DNA of 64,000 nt, taken from contig NZ_JAIWNC010000033.1 of the NCBI RefSeq assembly GCF_020216025.1, positions 56,461 through 120,460 on the forward strand. The letters are read 5' to 3'. The notes under the pieces were generated by a model, which saw only the letters and a program-made list of their open reading frames with translations, was not told the DNA's origin and did not search any database. The stretch comes from Jidongwangia harbinensis. GTDB taxonomy: Bacteria; Actinomycetota; Actinomycetes; Mycobacteriales; Micromonosporaceae. Shown here one piece after another: positions 1 through 8,531 of this stretch (within the stretch, counting starts at the first letter, position 1; each line of letters starts with the position of its first letter). A program made the translations under genes and the position numbers.

Positions 1-2
1 GG

Positions 3-878
3 GTGACGGTGTGGGACGACGGCGCCGCGGCGGCCCGGGTCTACGTGATCGAGTCCGCCGCGACGGCGGACGAGCTGCCAGCCGTCACCGCGGCTGCGCA
101 GCAGGCGCTCATCGGCGAGGGCGACACTTCCTCTCAGGTCGAGGTCTACGGTCCGGGGCTGCCGCTGCCGGCGTATCAGCGGACGGCGCGAGCACACGCC
201 GCACTCATCTGGGCTTCCGCTCCGGCCACGGCGATCCGCGTGGCGAGTCCCGGGCCCGTCGCCGTGACGGTCGACGGAGATGAACGGACCGCAGCGCTGG
301 AGTACCTGCGCGCGGCCCCCATCATCGCGGCGACGCCGGGCACGCCGGCCGTGCGGACCGACGGCCAGTGGGTCTGGCTGGAGGCCCTCACCGAAGACCT
401 CGACCGGCATGGCGCGCTCGCCGATCCGGCTCTGCTGGAGCACCTGCGCGCCGTCGAATACAACCTTGCCGTTGTGGACGCGGTCGACGCGCACCGGGCC
501 CTGTCAGCCCTGCAGCACCGCGCGCCGGGTGCGGCGCCGGTCCAAGGAGCCGAAACCGGTATGGACGCCGGGACCGCTCGCGTACTGGCCGCCCAGAAAC
601 TGGTAGAGGTGCAGGATCCGGACACACCGCTGCGCCTGGCCGATGAGCCGCCGGCGGAGTACGCCTGGTGCTGGGTTTTCCCCTTCAACTCCGAGAAATG
701 GTTTCGCACCGGCACGTTCACCTCCGCCGTGCTCAGTGGTCCGGTGGTGGTGGACAAGGACGGCGGTGCCGTGTGGATCGCGCCGTCCGCGCCCCCACTG
801 GAGGAATGGCTCAACGGCCATGCCGCCGAGCGGGGCTTCGCCCCCGTCCCCGTGCCGGACATGCCAGATCTCTGGTGA
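3..878 (+). CDS. Hypothetical protein with Imm35/YrhB-like C-terminus
   Basis: The 291-residue frame opens at a GTG at the window edge, so the true start may lie upstream. Residues 1-190 are Ala-rich and unrecognised. The last ~75 residues (from Trp-Cys-Trp-Val-Phe, with Gly-Pro-Val-Val-Val-Asp-Lys-Asp-Gly and Pro-Pro-Leu-Glu-Glu-Trp) resemble the Imm35/YrhB domain, found in immunity-type and peptide-cluster-associated proteins. Its stop overlaps the GTG of the next gene (GTGA), so the two are translationally coupled. Role unknown; the domain match is by eye only. Confidence 0.65.
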   Translation: MTVWDDGAAAARVYVIESAATADELPAVTAAAQQALIGEGDTSSQVEVYGPGLPLPAYQRTARAHAALIWASAPATAIRVASPGPVAVTVDGDERTAALEYLRAAPIIAATPGTPAVRTDGQWVWLEALTEDLDRHGALADPALLEHLRAVEYNLAVVDAVDAHRALSALQHRAPGAAPVQGAETGMDAGTARVLAAQKLVEVQDPDTPLRLADEPPAEYAWCWVFPFNSEKWFRTGTFTSAVLSGPVVVDKDGGAVWIAPSAPPLEEWLNGHAAERGFAPVPVPDMPDLW

Positions 879-1843
879 GCATCTTCGTCTCCGTCGCGGC
901 GTACCGCGATCCGGAATTGGTGCCGACCGTGCTGGACTGCCTGGCCAAGGCGCGGCACCCCGACGACCTGCGGATCGTCGTCAACTGGCAGCACCTGGGC
1001 GACGAGGACGTATCCGCCATCCGGGACGACCCCCGGGTCGAGATCATCGAGTTCGACGCCCGGCAGAGCCGGGGCGCCTGCTGGGCCCGGGCGGAGAACA
1101 TGCGCCACTACCGGCCCGCCGACTGGTTCCTGCAGGTCGACAGCCACACGCGCTTCGCGCAGGATTGGGACGTACGGTGCGCAGCGGCCGCACTGTCCAC
1201 CGGCGCCGCCAAACCGATCCTCAGCGGCTACCCCTCGATGTACGACCCGGGCAGCGAGTTCACCGGCGCCGGCGAACCCACCCGCATCGTCGGGGACGAC
1301 TGGTCGGGCGACGGCATACCCACGTTCCGGCAGGAGGTCGTGCCGCAGTGGCAGACGCTCGGCCGGCCGGAGCGGGCGCGCTTCCTCGCCGCCGGCTTCC
1401 TGTTCGCGCTGGGCTCCTTCCCCGTCGAGGTGCCGTACGACCCGACCATCTACTTCCACGGCGAGGAGATCACTCTCTCCGTCCGCGCCTACACGTGGGG
1501 CTACGACCTCTTCCATCCCACCGAGGTGCTCGCGTGGCACTTCTACATCCGCGAGGAGCGCCCCCGGCACTGGGACGATCACGACGGTTCGCACGCCGGC
1601 CGGCACTGGTACGTCCGCGAGAAGGCCAGCCGGCGCCGGGTGGGCAATATTCTGCGCCACCCGGCGGTCGGGCGGCTGGCGATGGGCCCGGTTCGCCCGG
1701 CCGCCGCCTACGCCGAGTATGCGGGCATCGACTTCCACGCCCGGACCTACACCGAGCATGCCAAGGTGGGTCTCGCACCGCCGGAGCCGGTTGCGGCCGT
1801 ACTCCACCATGACTCGAAGTCCGGATATTCGGTATCGCATTGA
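875..1843 (+). CDS. GlcNAc-transferase-family glycosyltransferase
   Basis: A 322-residue protein that begins directly with a Rossmann-type strand (SIFVSVAAYRDPEL) and resembles family-2-like glycosyltransferases of the [Skp1-protein]-hydroxyproline N-acetylglucosaminyltransferase type (Pfam GlcNAc). A DxD-like metal and nucleotide-sugar site, Asp-Ser-His, is at residues 89-91 in WFLQVDSHTRF. A second acidic patch (FHGEEI) follows near residue 195, as the family expects. No signal peptide or membrane segment, so probably cytosolic. The GTG at 875 is chosen because it overlaps the preceding stop and places the fold at the N-terminus; a longer in-frame extension lies inside the upstream gene. 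Acceptor unknown. Confidence 0.8.
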   Translation: MSIFVSVAAYRDPELVPTVLDCLAKARHPDDLRIVVNWQHLGDEDVSAIRDDPRVEIIEFDARQSRGACWARAENMRHYRPADWFLQVDSHTRFAQDWDVRCAAAALSTGAAKPILSGYPSMYDPGSEFTGAGEPTRIVGDDWSGDGIPTFRQEVVPQWQTLGRPERARFLAAGFLFALGSFPVEVPYDPTIYFHGEEITLSVRAYTWGYDLFHPTEVLAWHFYIREERPRHWDDHDGSHAGRHWYVREKASRRRVGNILRHPAVGRLAMGPVRPAAAYAEYAGIDFHARTYTEHAKVGLAPPEPVAAVLHHDSKSGYSVSH

Positions 1844-2282
1844 AACCAGGTGGCCTCCACGTCGTGGAAGCCCGCTGCCGGCCCACGTGCCAGAAGTTCT
1901 CATCCACAGCGGACGCCATCCGGCTCGAACGGTGCTCATCCGTCGAGCGTGGCCCCTGTCCTGTCGGCCTTGCGCGCACCGCTTCTACCAGCCTGACCGG
2001 GGCGCGGACGTCTTCTCACTCGGTGTGGACGATGACAGCCGGACTGGCTCTGCGTCGGGTGGCCGCCCCGGTGCAGGTGTGAGACGCCGACCTGGTCTCG
2101 TCCCGAACGGCGGTGATGTGACGCCGGCCGGACCGCAGTTCATCCGCCCGGAAGGGAGCGCACCGGGCGCGCCGTCCGGGCACCGTAGGCAAACGACTCC
2201 GACAGGGAAGATGACGCCGCGGTAATCGAGCGGCGACCTGGCGGAAAGACCAGGATAGTCAAGAAGCACGAGACGCCGGGCG
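1844..2282. other. Gap without a recognisable gene
   Basis: About 440 bases follow the glycosyltransferase. The open frames here show no family resemblance, ribosome binding site or conserved motif. I see no clear hairpin terminator or promoter. Confidence 0.5.
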
Positions 2283-2875
2283 AGTCCGATCCCGGCCGAC
2301 GTGCTCGCCTCGCCGGCCTACGCCAAAGCCCGTGAGTTCACCGCCGAGGCCCGCGCGGCGGGCCTGACCGCGGCGCTTTCGGACCTGGCGATGACCTGGG
2401 ATGTCGTCCGTCAGGAACTGGCCGGCACGGTCCCGGCGGCCGCGACGGTGGGCGACTCCATCCTGGGGATCAACTCCGGAGCCAAACGCAGCGTCGACGG
2501 CACGACCGCTATGCCGTGACCGCCGACCGGATCAACGAGAGCGGCGAGGTCTGGGCGACCGTCACGTTCTCCGCCCGGTGGGTCTTCCTCGCGGCCGGTT
2601 CGCTCGGCACCACCCGGCTGCTGGTGGAGAGCCGGGCCAAGGGCCTGCTGCCTGGCATCACCCCGGAGGTCGGTAGGCCGGGCCTGGAGCGTACCGTGCG
2701 GATCATCAGCGCGGCCGGGCTGCTGCGCGCGATCACTTTCTTCGCCTTCGCGTCCAGCCAGGGCTCCTTCATCCAGATGCTCGGCCTGGGTACCGGACTG
2801 GCGATCGTGCTGGACGCCACGCTGGTCCGGGGCGTGCTGGTGCCCGCTCTGATGGTCATGATGGGGCGCTTTGGC
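2283..2875 (+). pseudogene. Fused relic of a GMC oxidoreductase and an MMPL transporter
   Basis: Translation from about 2301 reads like the middle of a GMC/cholesterol-oxidase-type flavoprotein (motif ILGINSGAKRSVD), hits a stop near 2519, and resumes in another frame with VTADRINESGEVWATVTFSARW and FLAAGSLGTTRLLVESR, a GMC substrate/FAD-domain stretch. At about 2681 it changes without a break into the C-terminal membrane part of an MMPL exporter (FIQMLGLGTGLAIVLDATLVRG). Two unrelated genes are therefore joined by a deletion, with the 5' part of both lost. It should be non-functional. Homology is by pattern only. Confidence 0.65.
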
Positions 2876-3147
2876 CACCTCGGCCCGAGCCCGCGGAACA
2901 CGGCGACCGGAACGCGGTTCTGCCGTCCGATTCACCGGCCCCGGCGCCCCGCTGAGACCACTCCCGGCCGGACCGGTCTTCCGGTCCTCGGTGCGTACCA
3001 CCAGTGGGGTAGCACTTGACCCTTCTCGGGGGGCGATCGCACGTGACCTACTCCGTTAGTTTTCCCTGGCGTCGGGGGCTCGGTGGGGACGTGCCCGAAG
3101 ACGGCACCACCGCTGCCTGTCGACTACCGGGAAAGGAGTGCGGTCCA

Positions 3148-3798
3148 GTGGAAGGCGTCGACGTCCTGCACCGCCCCATCCGGGTCGCCGTGCACGCGAC
3201 TGATCCGCTCAGCCGGGCCGGCCTGGTCGGCCTGCTGAGCGGCCGAGCCGAGGTCACCGTGGTTCGCCTGCCGGAACCGACCCCGGACGTGCTCGTCGTC
3301 TCGGTCCCGCGGCTGGGCGTGGCGTCGATCGAACTGCTGCGCCGGTTGGCCACCGAGGTCGGCGTGCCGACCGTGCTCGTCACCAGCGACGTCACCGAGA
3401 GGCAGCTCGTGGCATTGGTGAAGTACCGGATCGTGTCCGTGCTCCCGGTGGCCGCGGCCACCGGCGAGCGGTTGACGCAGAGCGTCACCGCCGCCGCGGC
3501 CGGCGGCGCCATTCTGCCGGCGCGGATGGTCGGTTATCTCATTGCGCACATCAATCACCTCATGGAACAGCGGCGCGTGATGGACCGCCGTTATCCCGGA
3601 AGCCGCGCGGGCCTGGCGCCGGGCGAGGTGGATGTGCTGCGGCTGGTGGCTGAAGGACTCGACACCGACAAGATCGCCGTCATGCTGAGTTCCTCGACGC
3701 GCGCGGTGCAGAACCGGCTGTACGTGCTGACCCGGCGGCTCGGTCTGCGCAATCGCTCGCACGCTGTGGCGTACGCGATTCGCGCCGGGGTCCTGTGA
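3148..3798 (+). CDS. LuxR-type helix-turn-helix regulator
   Basis: A 216-residue protein with a receiver-like N-terminal fold (IRVAVHATDPLSRAGLVGLL) and a LuxR/GerE-type DNA-binding domain at about residues 150-213 (LAPGEVDVLRLVAEGLDTDK, then VQNRLYVLTRRLGLRNRSHA). The usual phosphoacceptor Asp context is not evident (PDVLVVSVPRLGV), so it may not be a phosphorylated response regulator. The GTG at 3148 is preferred because GAAAGGAG lies 10 bases upstream; the frame opens 44 codons earlier. No kinase gene is adjacent. Target unknown. Confidence 0.8.
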   Translation: MEGVDVLHRPIRVAVHATDPLSRAGLVGLLSGRAEVTVVRLPEPTPDVLVVSVPRLGVASIELLRRLATEVGVPTVLVTSDVTERQLVALVKYRIVSVLPVAAATGERLTQSVTAAAAGGAILPARMVGYLIAHINHLMEQRRVMDRRYPGSRAGLAPGEVDVLRLVAEGLDTDKIAVMLSSSTRAVQNRLYVLTRRLGLRNRSHAVAYAIRAGVL

Positions 3799-4180
3799 CC
3801 TGACTGCGGCGTGTCCCGGTACCGATTGGCGCGGCGCCGGTATAGACCGAGCCTCGAACCGTGAAGATCGTCGATGTATACCCGCCTGGCGGGCGGGCCG
3901 GTGCACCCGGCGTGGCGGCCGCTCGGCAGCCGGCGGACGCTGGTGACGGGTGCCAGCCCGTTGGTGGACACGGTGCTGGCGGAGCTGCGTGATGCCGGCG
4001 GCCGGCACGGCGGCAGCGTCCGGCACACCGCCACGGAATTGGCCGGGGACGAGCCGTAAGACGCGGAGTTCACCCTGGCCGGCGACCCGGCCCTGGGCGA
4101 GGAGGGATTCGCACTCGGCCGCCACCGCAGGCGCCCGACCGTGCGGGCGTCCGGGCCACGCGGCCTGCTGTACGGCCTGG
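3799..4180. other. Gap without a recognisable gene
   Basis: A short plus-strand frame at 3874-4059 (61 aa, contains GSRRTLVTGASPLVDTVLAEL) has no ribosome binding site and no clear family. Nothing else is supported between the LuxR-type gene and the methylase-like fragment. Confidence 0.4.
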
Positions 4181-4436
4181 TAACCGGGCGGGGCCAGCGC
4201 AGCAGGTTCAGTGCCGCCAGTCCGGGGAGGTGGGTTTCCAGGGCTGTCCCGTTGAGGTCAGCGGTTATCGAGTAGGTACGCCCGATTGCCTTGGCCGCGT
4301 GCTGAAGGTGGATGTCGGCGTCGAAATCGACGACCGTGCCGTGCACGTCGCTGTAGATCGCGACGAGGTGGCGCGCTAGTCGTTCGGTCAGCGGGCTGTC
4401 GCCGGCGTCCGGACTTCCGGTTGTGTCAGCGCCGGC
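4181..4436 (-). pseudogene. DNA-methylase-like gene fragment
   Basis: Within a long minus-strand frame, about 85 residues read as protein: LTERLARHLVAIYSDVHGTV, then VVDFDADIHLQHAAKAIGRTY and LNLLRWPRP. This resembles the N-terminal segment of DNA methylase-like proteins associated with actinobacterial mobile elements. There is no start codon in context and both flanks are unrelated (an IS end on the right), so this is a remnant. The assignment is tentative. Confidence 0.4.
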
Positions 4437-4473
4437 GGCGGTGCTGGGCTGAGACGCCAGACGATGACGGCCC

Positions 4474-4570
4474 TGTACTACAGCTGCGGATCTTTCAGGC
4501 GAGATGAACGCTGGGCGGTTGTCCCATCTTCGTAGGGCTGTGGGTAGCGGGTCGCCGGGCCGTCCGCTCG
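4474..4570 (-). mobile_element. Terminal fragment of an IS701-type element (3' end)
   Basis: Begins with the 19-mer TGTACTACAGCTGCGGATC, identical to 5261-5279. The stretch at about 4507-4556 matches, as a reverse complement, the 3' part of the IS relic near 6246-6298 (shared blocks such as GACCCGCTACC and ACCGCCCAGCG). This is therefore the 3' end of a minus-strand copy of the same kind of element, cut off just before the lipoprotein gene. Confidence 0.65.
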
Positions 4571-4670
4571 GTCTCGAGATCAGCGAGTTTGCCTGAAGAT
4601 CAGTTCGTTGCCCATCGCAAGATCGGCCGGGTCTGACAAGTCTCTGACAACCGGACGCCACGATGCCTTC

Positions 4671-5249
4671 ATGGATCTTCGAGCGCTGACCAGAACGTGG
4701 GGCCTTGCCGTTGCGGTGGTCGCCTTGGCTGCCCTGACCGCCTGCGGTGGCGAGCCCGAGACCGACGACAACGTCGCCACCATCGCCGGGAATGGCCCAT
4801 CTGCCGCCGCGCCCGCCAAGGAGGGTGCGGGCACCGCACCGGCGGGTGGTGGAGAACGGCCCTTGATCCGGGTCGACACCTCCGAACAGGAGGTGAGCCG
4901 CTTACGTAAGGTGTGGGGTGAATGCCTGAAGGCGAACGGCGCTGAGTTCGTCAGCAACGCTGACGGCAGCGTCAAGGGTATCGAGGATCGGACGTCACCG
5001 AAGCAGAATAAGGCTCTCGCCGCCTGCGTGGCCAAGGAGCCGGAGACGGTCGTGGACCGGGCGGAACGCACCGACCCCCTGTTCAAGGACAAGATTCGCG
5101 ACCAGGTTACCTGCATGAAGTCACACAAGATCGACGTCGACCTAGACCCCGAAGGGGACGGCTTTTCGTTCCCCGATGGGCTCCCGCCGGACAACGTGTA
5201 CAAATTCGTCGACGAGTGCGAGGTCAAGGTTTTCGGCAACGGGGACTGA
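4671..5249 (+). CDS. Secreted lipoprotein of unknown function
   Basis: A 192-residue protein. ATG 4671 is followed by a classic type II signal peptide: charged RALTRTW, hydrophobic core, and the lipobox LTAC with the lipidated Cys near residue 24. A linker rich in Ala, Pro and Gly (about 40-65) precedes a soluble domain with four Cys residues (ECLKANG, ACVAKE, VTCMKS, ECEVKV) that could form two disulfides. The domain recalls actinobacterial lipoproteins found next to peptidoglycan-binding/ABC-exporter genes, but no such genes are here. It sits between two IS701-type ends, which may have separated it from its original operon. Confidence 0.85.
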   Translation: MDLRALTRTWGLAVAVVALAALTACGGEPETDDNVATIAGNGPSAAAPAKEGAGTAPAGGGERPLIRVDTSEQEVSRLRKVWGECLKANGAEFVSNADGSVKGIEDRTSPKQNKALAACVAKEPETVVDRAERTDPLFKDKIRDQVTCMKSHKIDVDLDPEGDGFSFPDGLPPDNVYKFVDECEVKVFGNGD

Positions 5250-5260
5250 CCGATCATCTA

Positions 5261-6298
5261 TGTACTACAGCTGCGGATCACGTAACGATGTTGGTTGATC
5301 GCTGACCTGGTCGGTGGGCTTCTGTCGGACCTGGAGAAGAGGAACTGCTGGACCCTCGCGCAGCGGGCCGGGAACGGTCCTCCGGGGCGGATGCAGTCTT
5401 GTGGCCCGCTGCCACGAGGCCGGGATCCCCACCCAGGTCGGGTTCGCCACCAAGCTTGATCTCGCGGTCGAGTTGCTTGCCGAGGCGCTCGCCGCGAACG
5501 TGCCGTTCGGCTGGGTCACCATGGACGGCGGTTACGGTCAGTAGCCCAGGTCCGCCACTGGCTGGCCGCCCACGGCCTGCCCTATGTGGTGGCGACCTCG
5601 GCGGCGCTGCCGCTGGCCCAGATCAGAGTCCTGCCCGGCGCGGCGGCGATCACCCGCGCCGACGGGCTGTCGTCCCGGCTGGCCGACGGCGACTGGCAGC
5701 GCCGTTCGTGCGGTAAAGGGCAACGCTTCTGTGACTGGGCCTTCGTACGTCTCGGCGGCAACCTGCACGTCAGCGATGAGAGGCCCGCCGACGGGTTCGC
5801 CCACACCGTGCTGTTGCGGCGCTCGATCACCGACCCGGACGATGTCACCTACTTCCTCGCACACGCCCCGGATCCGGGCCCGGCGGCCACCCCTCATCCG
5901 CATCGCCGGGGCCCGGTGAAAGATCGAGGAGAACAGCGAGCAAGGCAAAGATCCCATCGGCATCGATAAGTATCAGGTCCAACGCGCCACACTGCACCGC
6001 GACACCGCCACCAGCACCGGTAACCAGACCACCGACCTGGGAAGAGCAGGAGCCCAACGACAACCCGCCCGGCAGGCCCCGACTGGCTGAGTCCGGACCT
6101 GCTCACCTACACCAGCGTCGCCGACATCCGGAATCTACTCGCGCAGACCGTCCTACACGCCCGCCACGGCAGACTGCACAGCCTGCGCTGGATCGCCTGG
6201 CGCCTCAAACATAAGATTTGCGCCCAATCAGCCACTACCAACGCCGCGGGGGACCCGCTACCAACAGCCCTACAAAATGGGCCAACCGCCCAGCGTTC
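5261..6298 (+). mobile_element. Degenerate IS701-family insertion sequence
   Basis: The left end carries TGTACTACAGCTGCGGATC, the same terminal sequence as at 4474. Inside lie scrambled pieces of an IS701-type transposase. At the right, 6246-6298 matches the end sequence seen inverted at 4507-4556, but the terminal 19-mer is missing, so the right tip is lost. The element is also shortened internally and should be immobile. Confidence 0.75.
5300..6245 (+). pseudogene. IS701-family transposase, frameshifted and deleted
   Basis: Recognisable blocks in order are GFLSDLEKRNCWTLAQRAG (N-terminus); VARCHEAGIPTQVGFATKLDL and WVTMDGGYGQ (catalytic region, Asp of MDGGYG); AQVRHWLAAHGLPYVVATS after a frameshift near 5540; a central part to about 5960; and a C-terminal ISHYQRRGG-like tail near 6225. 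At least two frame changes and one large deletion (around 5395) separate the blocks. Confidence 0.75.
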
Positions 6299-6698
6299 TT
6301 GACGGCCACGGCCACGGGGTCTGCGAGTAGTGAGGAGTTCGGGTACGAGAAAGAGACGGGTGTTGGCGGCGGCGCTGATTGCTGGCTTGTCCGCGACGTG
6401 GCCGGCGCCATTGAGGGAGCCTGAGAGACGAACAGCTTGTGGGCGTAACCGTCTACGACCTCGGGACGGAAGGCGGCGGCCTTGCCCCAGTCCTAATAGG
6501 AATTTTTTAGGTCGGGACGGGTTGGTGCATTGCGGGCAGAAGCCGAGCCAGGTGGCGAGTTGGTATTGCAGTTGCCGGAGATGCCCGCGGTAGTGCCTGC
6601 TGTACCCGGCTTCGGGCGACTACGGGAATGCCGGCGGGGCCAGCGACTGGTGTGCTGTTCGCACCGATCGCCGCCCCGGCGCTTCTCAGGAGATTCAG
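6299..6698. other. Gap with no clear gene beyond the IS relic
   Basis: About 400 bases of short frames with no convincing similarity. The last 12 bases carry the Shine-Dalgarno AGGAGA for the next gene. Confidence 0.4.
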
Positions 6699-7748
6699 GT
6701 GCTCCCAGCAACGATTGTGCCCGCTACGACCGGCCCGCGTGCCTTCGTTCGTCGTCATGCCCTGGTCACGTTCTTCGTCCTGGCGTACGGGCTCAGTTGG
6801 CTGGCCTGGCTGCCCTACGTCCTGTCGGAGAACGGGCTGGGACTGGTCGCCGTGCGCTTCCCGGAGCTGCTGGGTTCCGACCAGTTCCTCGGTGTCCTGC
6901 CGGGAGCCTACCTCGGCCCGGTCACCGCGGCGTTCATCGTCACGGCGGCGGCCGAGGGCCGGATCGGGCTGCGGCACTGGGCGAGCCGGCTGACCCGTTG
7001 GCGGGTCGGCTGGCGCTGGTACGTGGGAATCCTGACCGCCGTCCCCGTCGCCGTCACGCTCGCCACCTTCGCCGCTCCCGGTGCCGCCAGCCAGGCCCGC
7101 ATGCCGAGTGCCGTTGTGCTTCTCGGGTATCTGCCGATGCTGCTCGTGCAGTTCCTGACCACCGCCGTCGCCGAGGAACCCGGATGGCGTGACTTCGCCC
7201 TGCCGCGGTTGCAGCGCCGGTACGGCGCCGTCGTCGGGACGGTCGTGCTCGGGGTGTGGTGGGGCGTGTGGCATCTGCCGCTGTATCTCACGCTCTGGGG
7301 CGGCTTCCCGGACGTGACCTGGTGGCAGCCGATCGAGTTCGTGGCCGCGTGTGTGCCGCTCAGCATCGTGATGACCTGGGTGTTCAACCGGACCGGTGAG
7401 AGCGTGCCGATGGTGATGCTGCTGCACGCCAGCGTCAACAGTGTGTTCTCGCTGGTCTGGCCGCAGATGTTCCCGCAGCTGACGGCGCGCGACAGCGGCC
7501 ATGTCGTCCTGCTGTCGGCGACGGTGGTGGCGCTTGTCCTGCTCGGTGCCACTCGCGGCCGGCTGGGGCTGGACGGCGTGGGCGCCGGCTCCGGGGAGCG
7601 CACCGTCCGCTGGTCCGCGAGGTATGACGGTGGGCCGGGGCCGGCGGACGTGTGCCGGATGGCTGATCAGAACGGCAGTCGGGTACGCCGGCCGACCGAC
7701 GTGAACGGCAAGCGCGGCACGGACCGGCTGTGGAATGCGACGAACTGA
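6699..7748 (+). CDS. CPBP-family intramembrane metalloprotease
   Basis: A 349-residue polytopic membrane protein starting at GTG 6699, six bases after AGGAGA. It carries the four CPBP (Abi/Rce1-like) motifs: Glu-Glu-Pro-Gly-Trp-Arg at 159-164 (EExxxR), Trp-Trp-Gly-Val-Trp-His at 187-192, Asn230 in a helix, and His243 with Asn247 (LLHASVNS). These His/Glu residues bind the catalytic zinc. Known members process prenylated or signal proteins or give bacteriocin immunity; the substrate here is unknown. A 75-residue hydrophilic tail after the last helix is unusual and may be unconserved. Next gene starts 15 bases on, so they may form an operon. Confidence 0.88.
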   Translation: MLPATIVPATTGPRAFVRRHALVTFFVLAYGLSWLAWLPYVLSENGLGLVAVRFPELLGSDQFLGVLPGAYLGPVTAAFIVTAAAEGRIGLRHWASRLTRWRVGWRWYVGILTAVPVAVTLATFAAPGAASQARMPSAVVLLGYLPMLLVQFLTTAVAEEPGWRDFALPRLQRRYGAVVGTVVLGVWWGVWHLPLYLTLWGGFPDVTWWQPIEFVAACVPLSIVMTWVFNRTGESVPMVMLLHASVNSVFSLVWPQMFPQLTARDSGHVVLLSATVVALVLLGATRGRLGLDGVGAGSGERTVRWSARYDGGPGPADVCRMADQNGSRVRRPTDVNGKRGTDRLWNATN

Positions 7749-7763
7749 ACGAACGGCGGCGCC

Positions 7764-8531
7764 ATGACCGGTCTTGTCCCCGTACTGATGCTGACCTCCG
7801 GCATCGCCTGGACGGTGGTCTACGTCGAGGCGATCCGGGTCGGCCGGCGGGACCGGACATATGCGATCCCGGTACTCGCGCTCACCCTGAACTTCGCCTG
7901 GGAAGCCACGTACGCCGTGGTGCACCTGACGGCCGGGGTTTCGATGCAGGGTGTGGTGAACCTGGTCTGGGCACTGGCCGACGTCGTGATTGTGCACACC
8001 TACCTGCGGTACGGTCGGCGTGAGCTGCCGGCGACCGTCACCCGGGACATGTTCGTCGGCTGGAGCGTCTTGGTGTTCGGCGCCGGGTTCGCCGTCCAGT
8101 GGCTGTTCCTGGCGCAGTTCGGGGCGCGCTACGGCGGCGCGTACTCGGCGTTTCTGCAGAACGCCCTGATGTCGGGCCTGTTCATCGCCATGTTCGTCGG
8201 ACGTGGCGGGCTGCGCGGTCAGAGCATGCTCATCGCGGTGGGGAAATGGATCGGCACCCTGGCGCCGACAATCGTGTTCGGGGTCCTGTTCGACCTGGGG
8301 TTCGTGTTGGGCCTCGGGCTGCTGTGCTGCGTGCTCGACCTGGTGTACATCGGTCTGGTCCGGTCGGCGGCTCGTCGACCGGACGGGCGGACCCACGTAG
8401 CGGATCCGCCCGTCACTCGCCGGGGTGGCGGCCGGTCAGGCTTGGATCTCCAGCAGGATTCCCTTTCCGGTGCCGTCGTCGTCGATAACCATGACTCCGC
8501 CCAGGTGCGGCGTTCCGGGCTGGAGCTGTGA
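7764..8531 (+). CDS. Membrane protein resembling Pyr4/PaxB-type terpene cyclases
   Basis: The core of this 255-residue protein has about seven hydrophobic segments over residues 1-210. The signature Asn43-x-x-Trp46-Glu47 (LNFAWEATY), a conserved Asp near 73 (ALADVVIVHTYLRYG) and QNALMSGLFI/GKWIGTL motifs fit the small integral-membrane terpene cyclase family first known from fungal meroterpenoid pathways (Pyr4, PaxB), which also has bacterial members. Acidic residues in that family protonate an epoxide or olefin. No prenyltransferase or polyketide gene is nearby, so its substrate is unknown. The last ~45 residues run into an antisense pseudogene and are hydrophilic. Confidence 0.7.
   Translation: MTGLVPVLMLTSGIAWTVVYVEAIRVGRRDRTYAIPVLALTLNFAWEATYAVVHLTAGVSMQGVVNLVWALADVVIVHTYLRYGRRELPATVTRDMFVGWSVLVFGAGFAVQWLFLAQFGARYGGAYSAFLQNALMSGLFIAMFVGRGGLRGQSMLIAVGKWIGTLAPTIVFGVLFDLGFVLGLGLLCCVLDLVYIGLVRSAARRPDGRTHVADPPVTRRGGGRSGLDLQQDSLSGAVVVDNHDSAQVRRSGLEL

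Noticed and set aside
176..1939. 587-codon open frame on the minus strand
   Set aside because: Antisense to the Imm35-like gene and glycosyltransferase. Composition is Arg/Gly/Val-rich without motifs; a normal by-product of high GC.
6507..8396. 629-codon minus-strand frame rich in His, Pro and Gln
   Set aside because: Shadow of the CPBP and terpene-cyclase-like genes; no motif or ribosome binding site.
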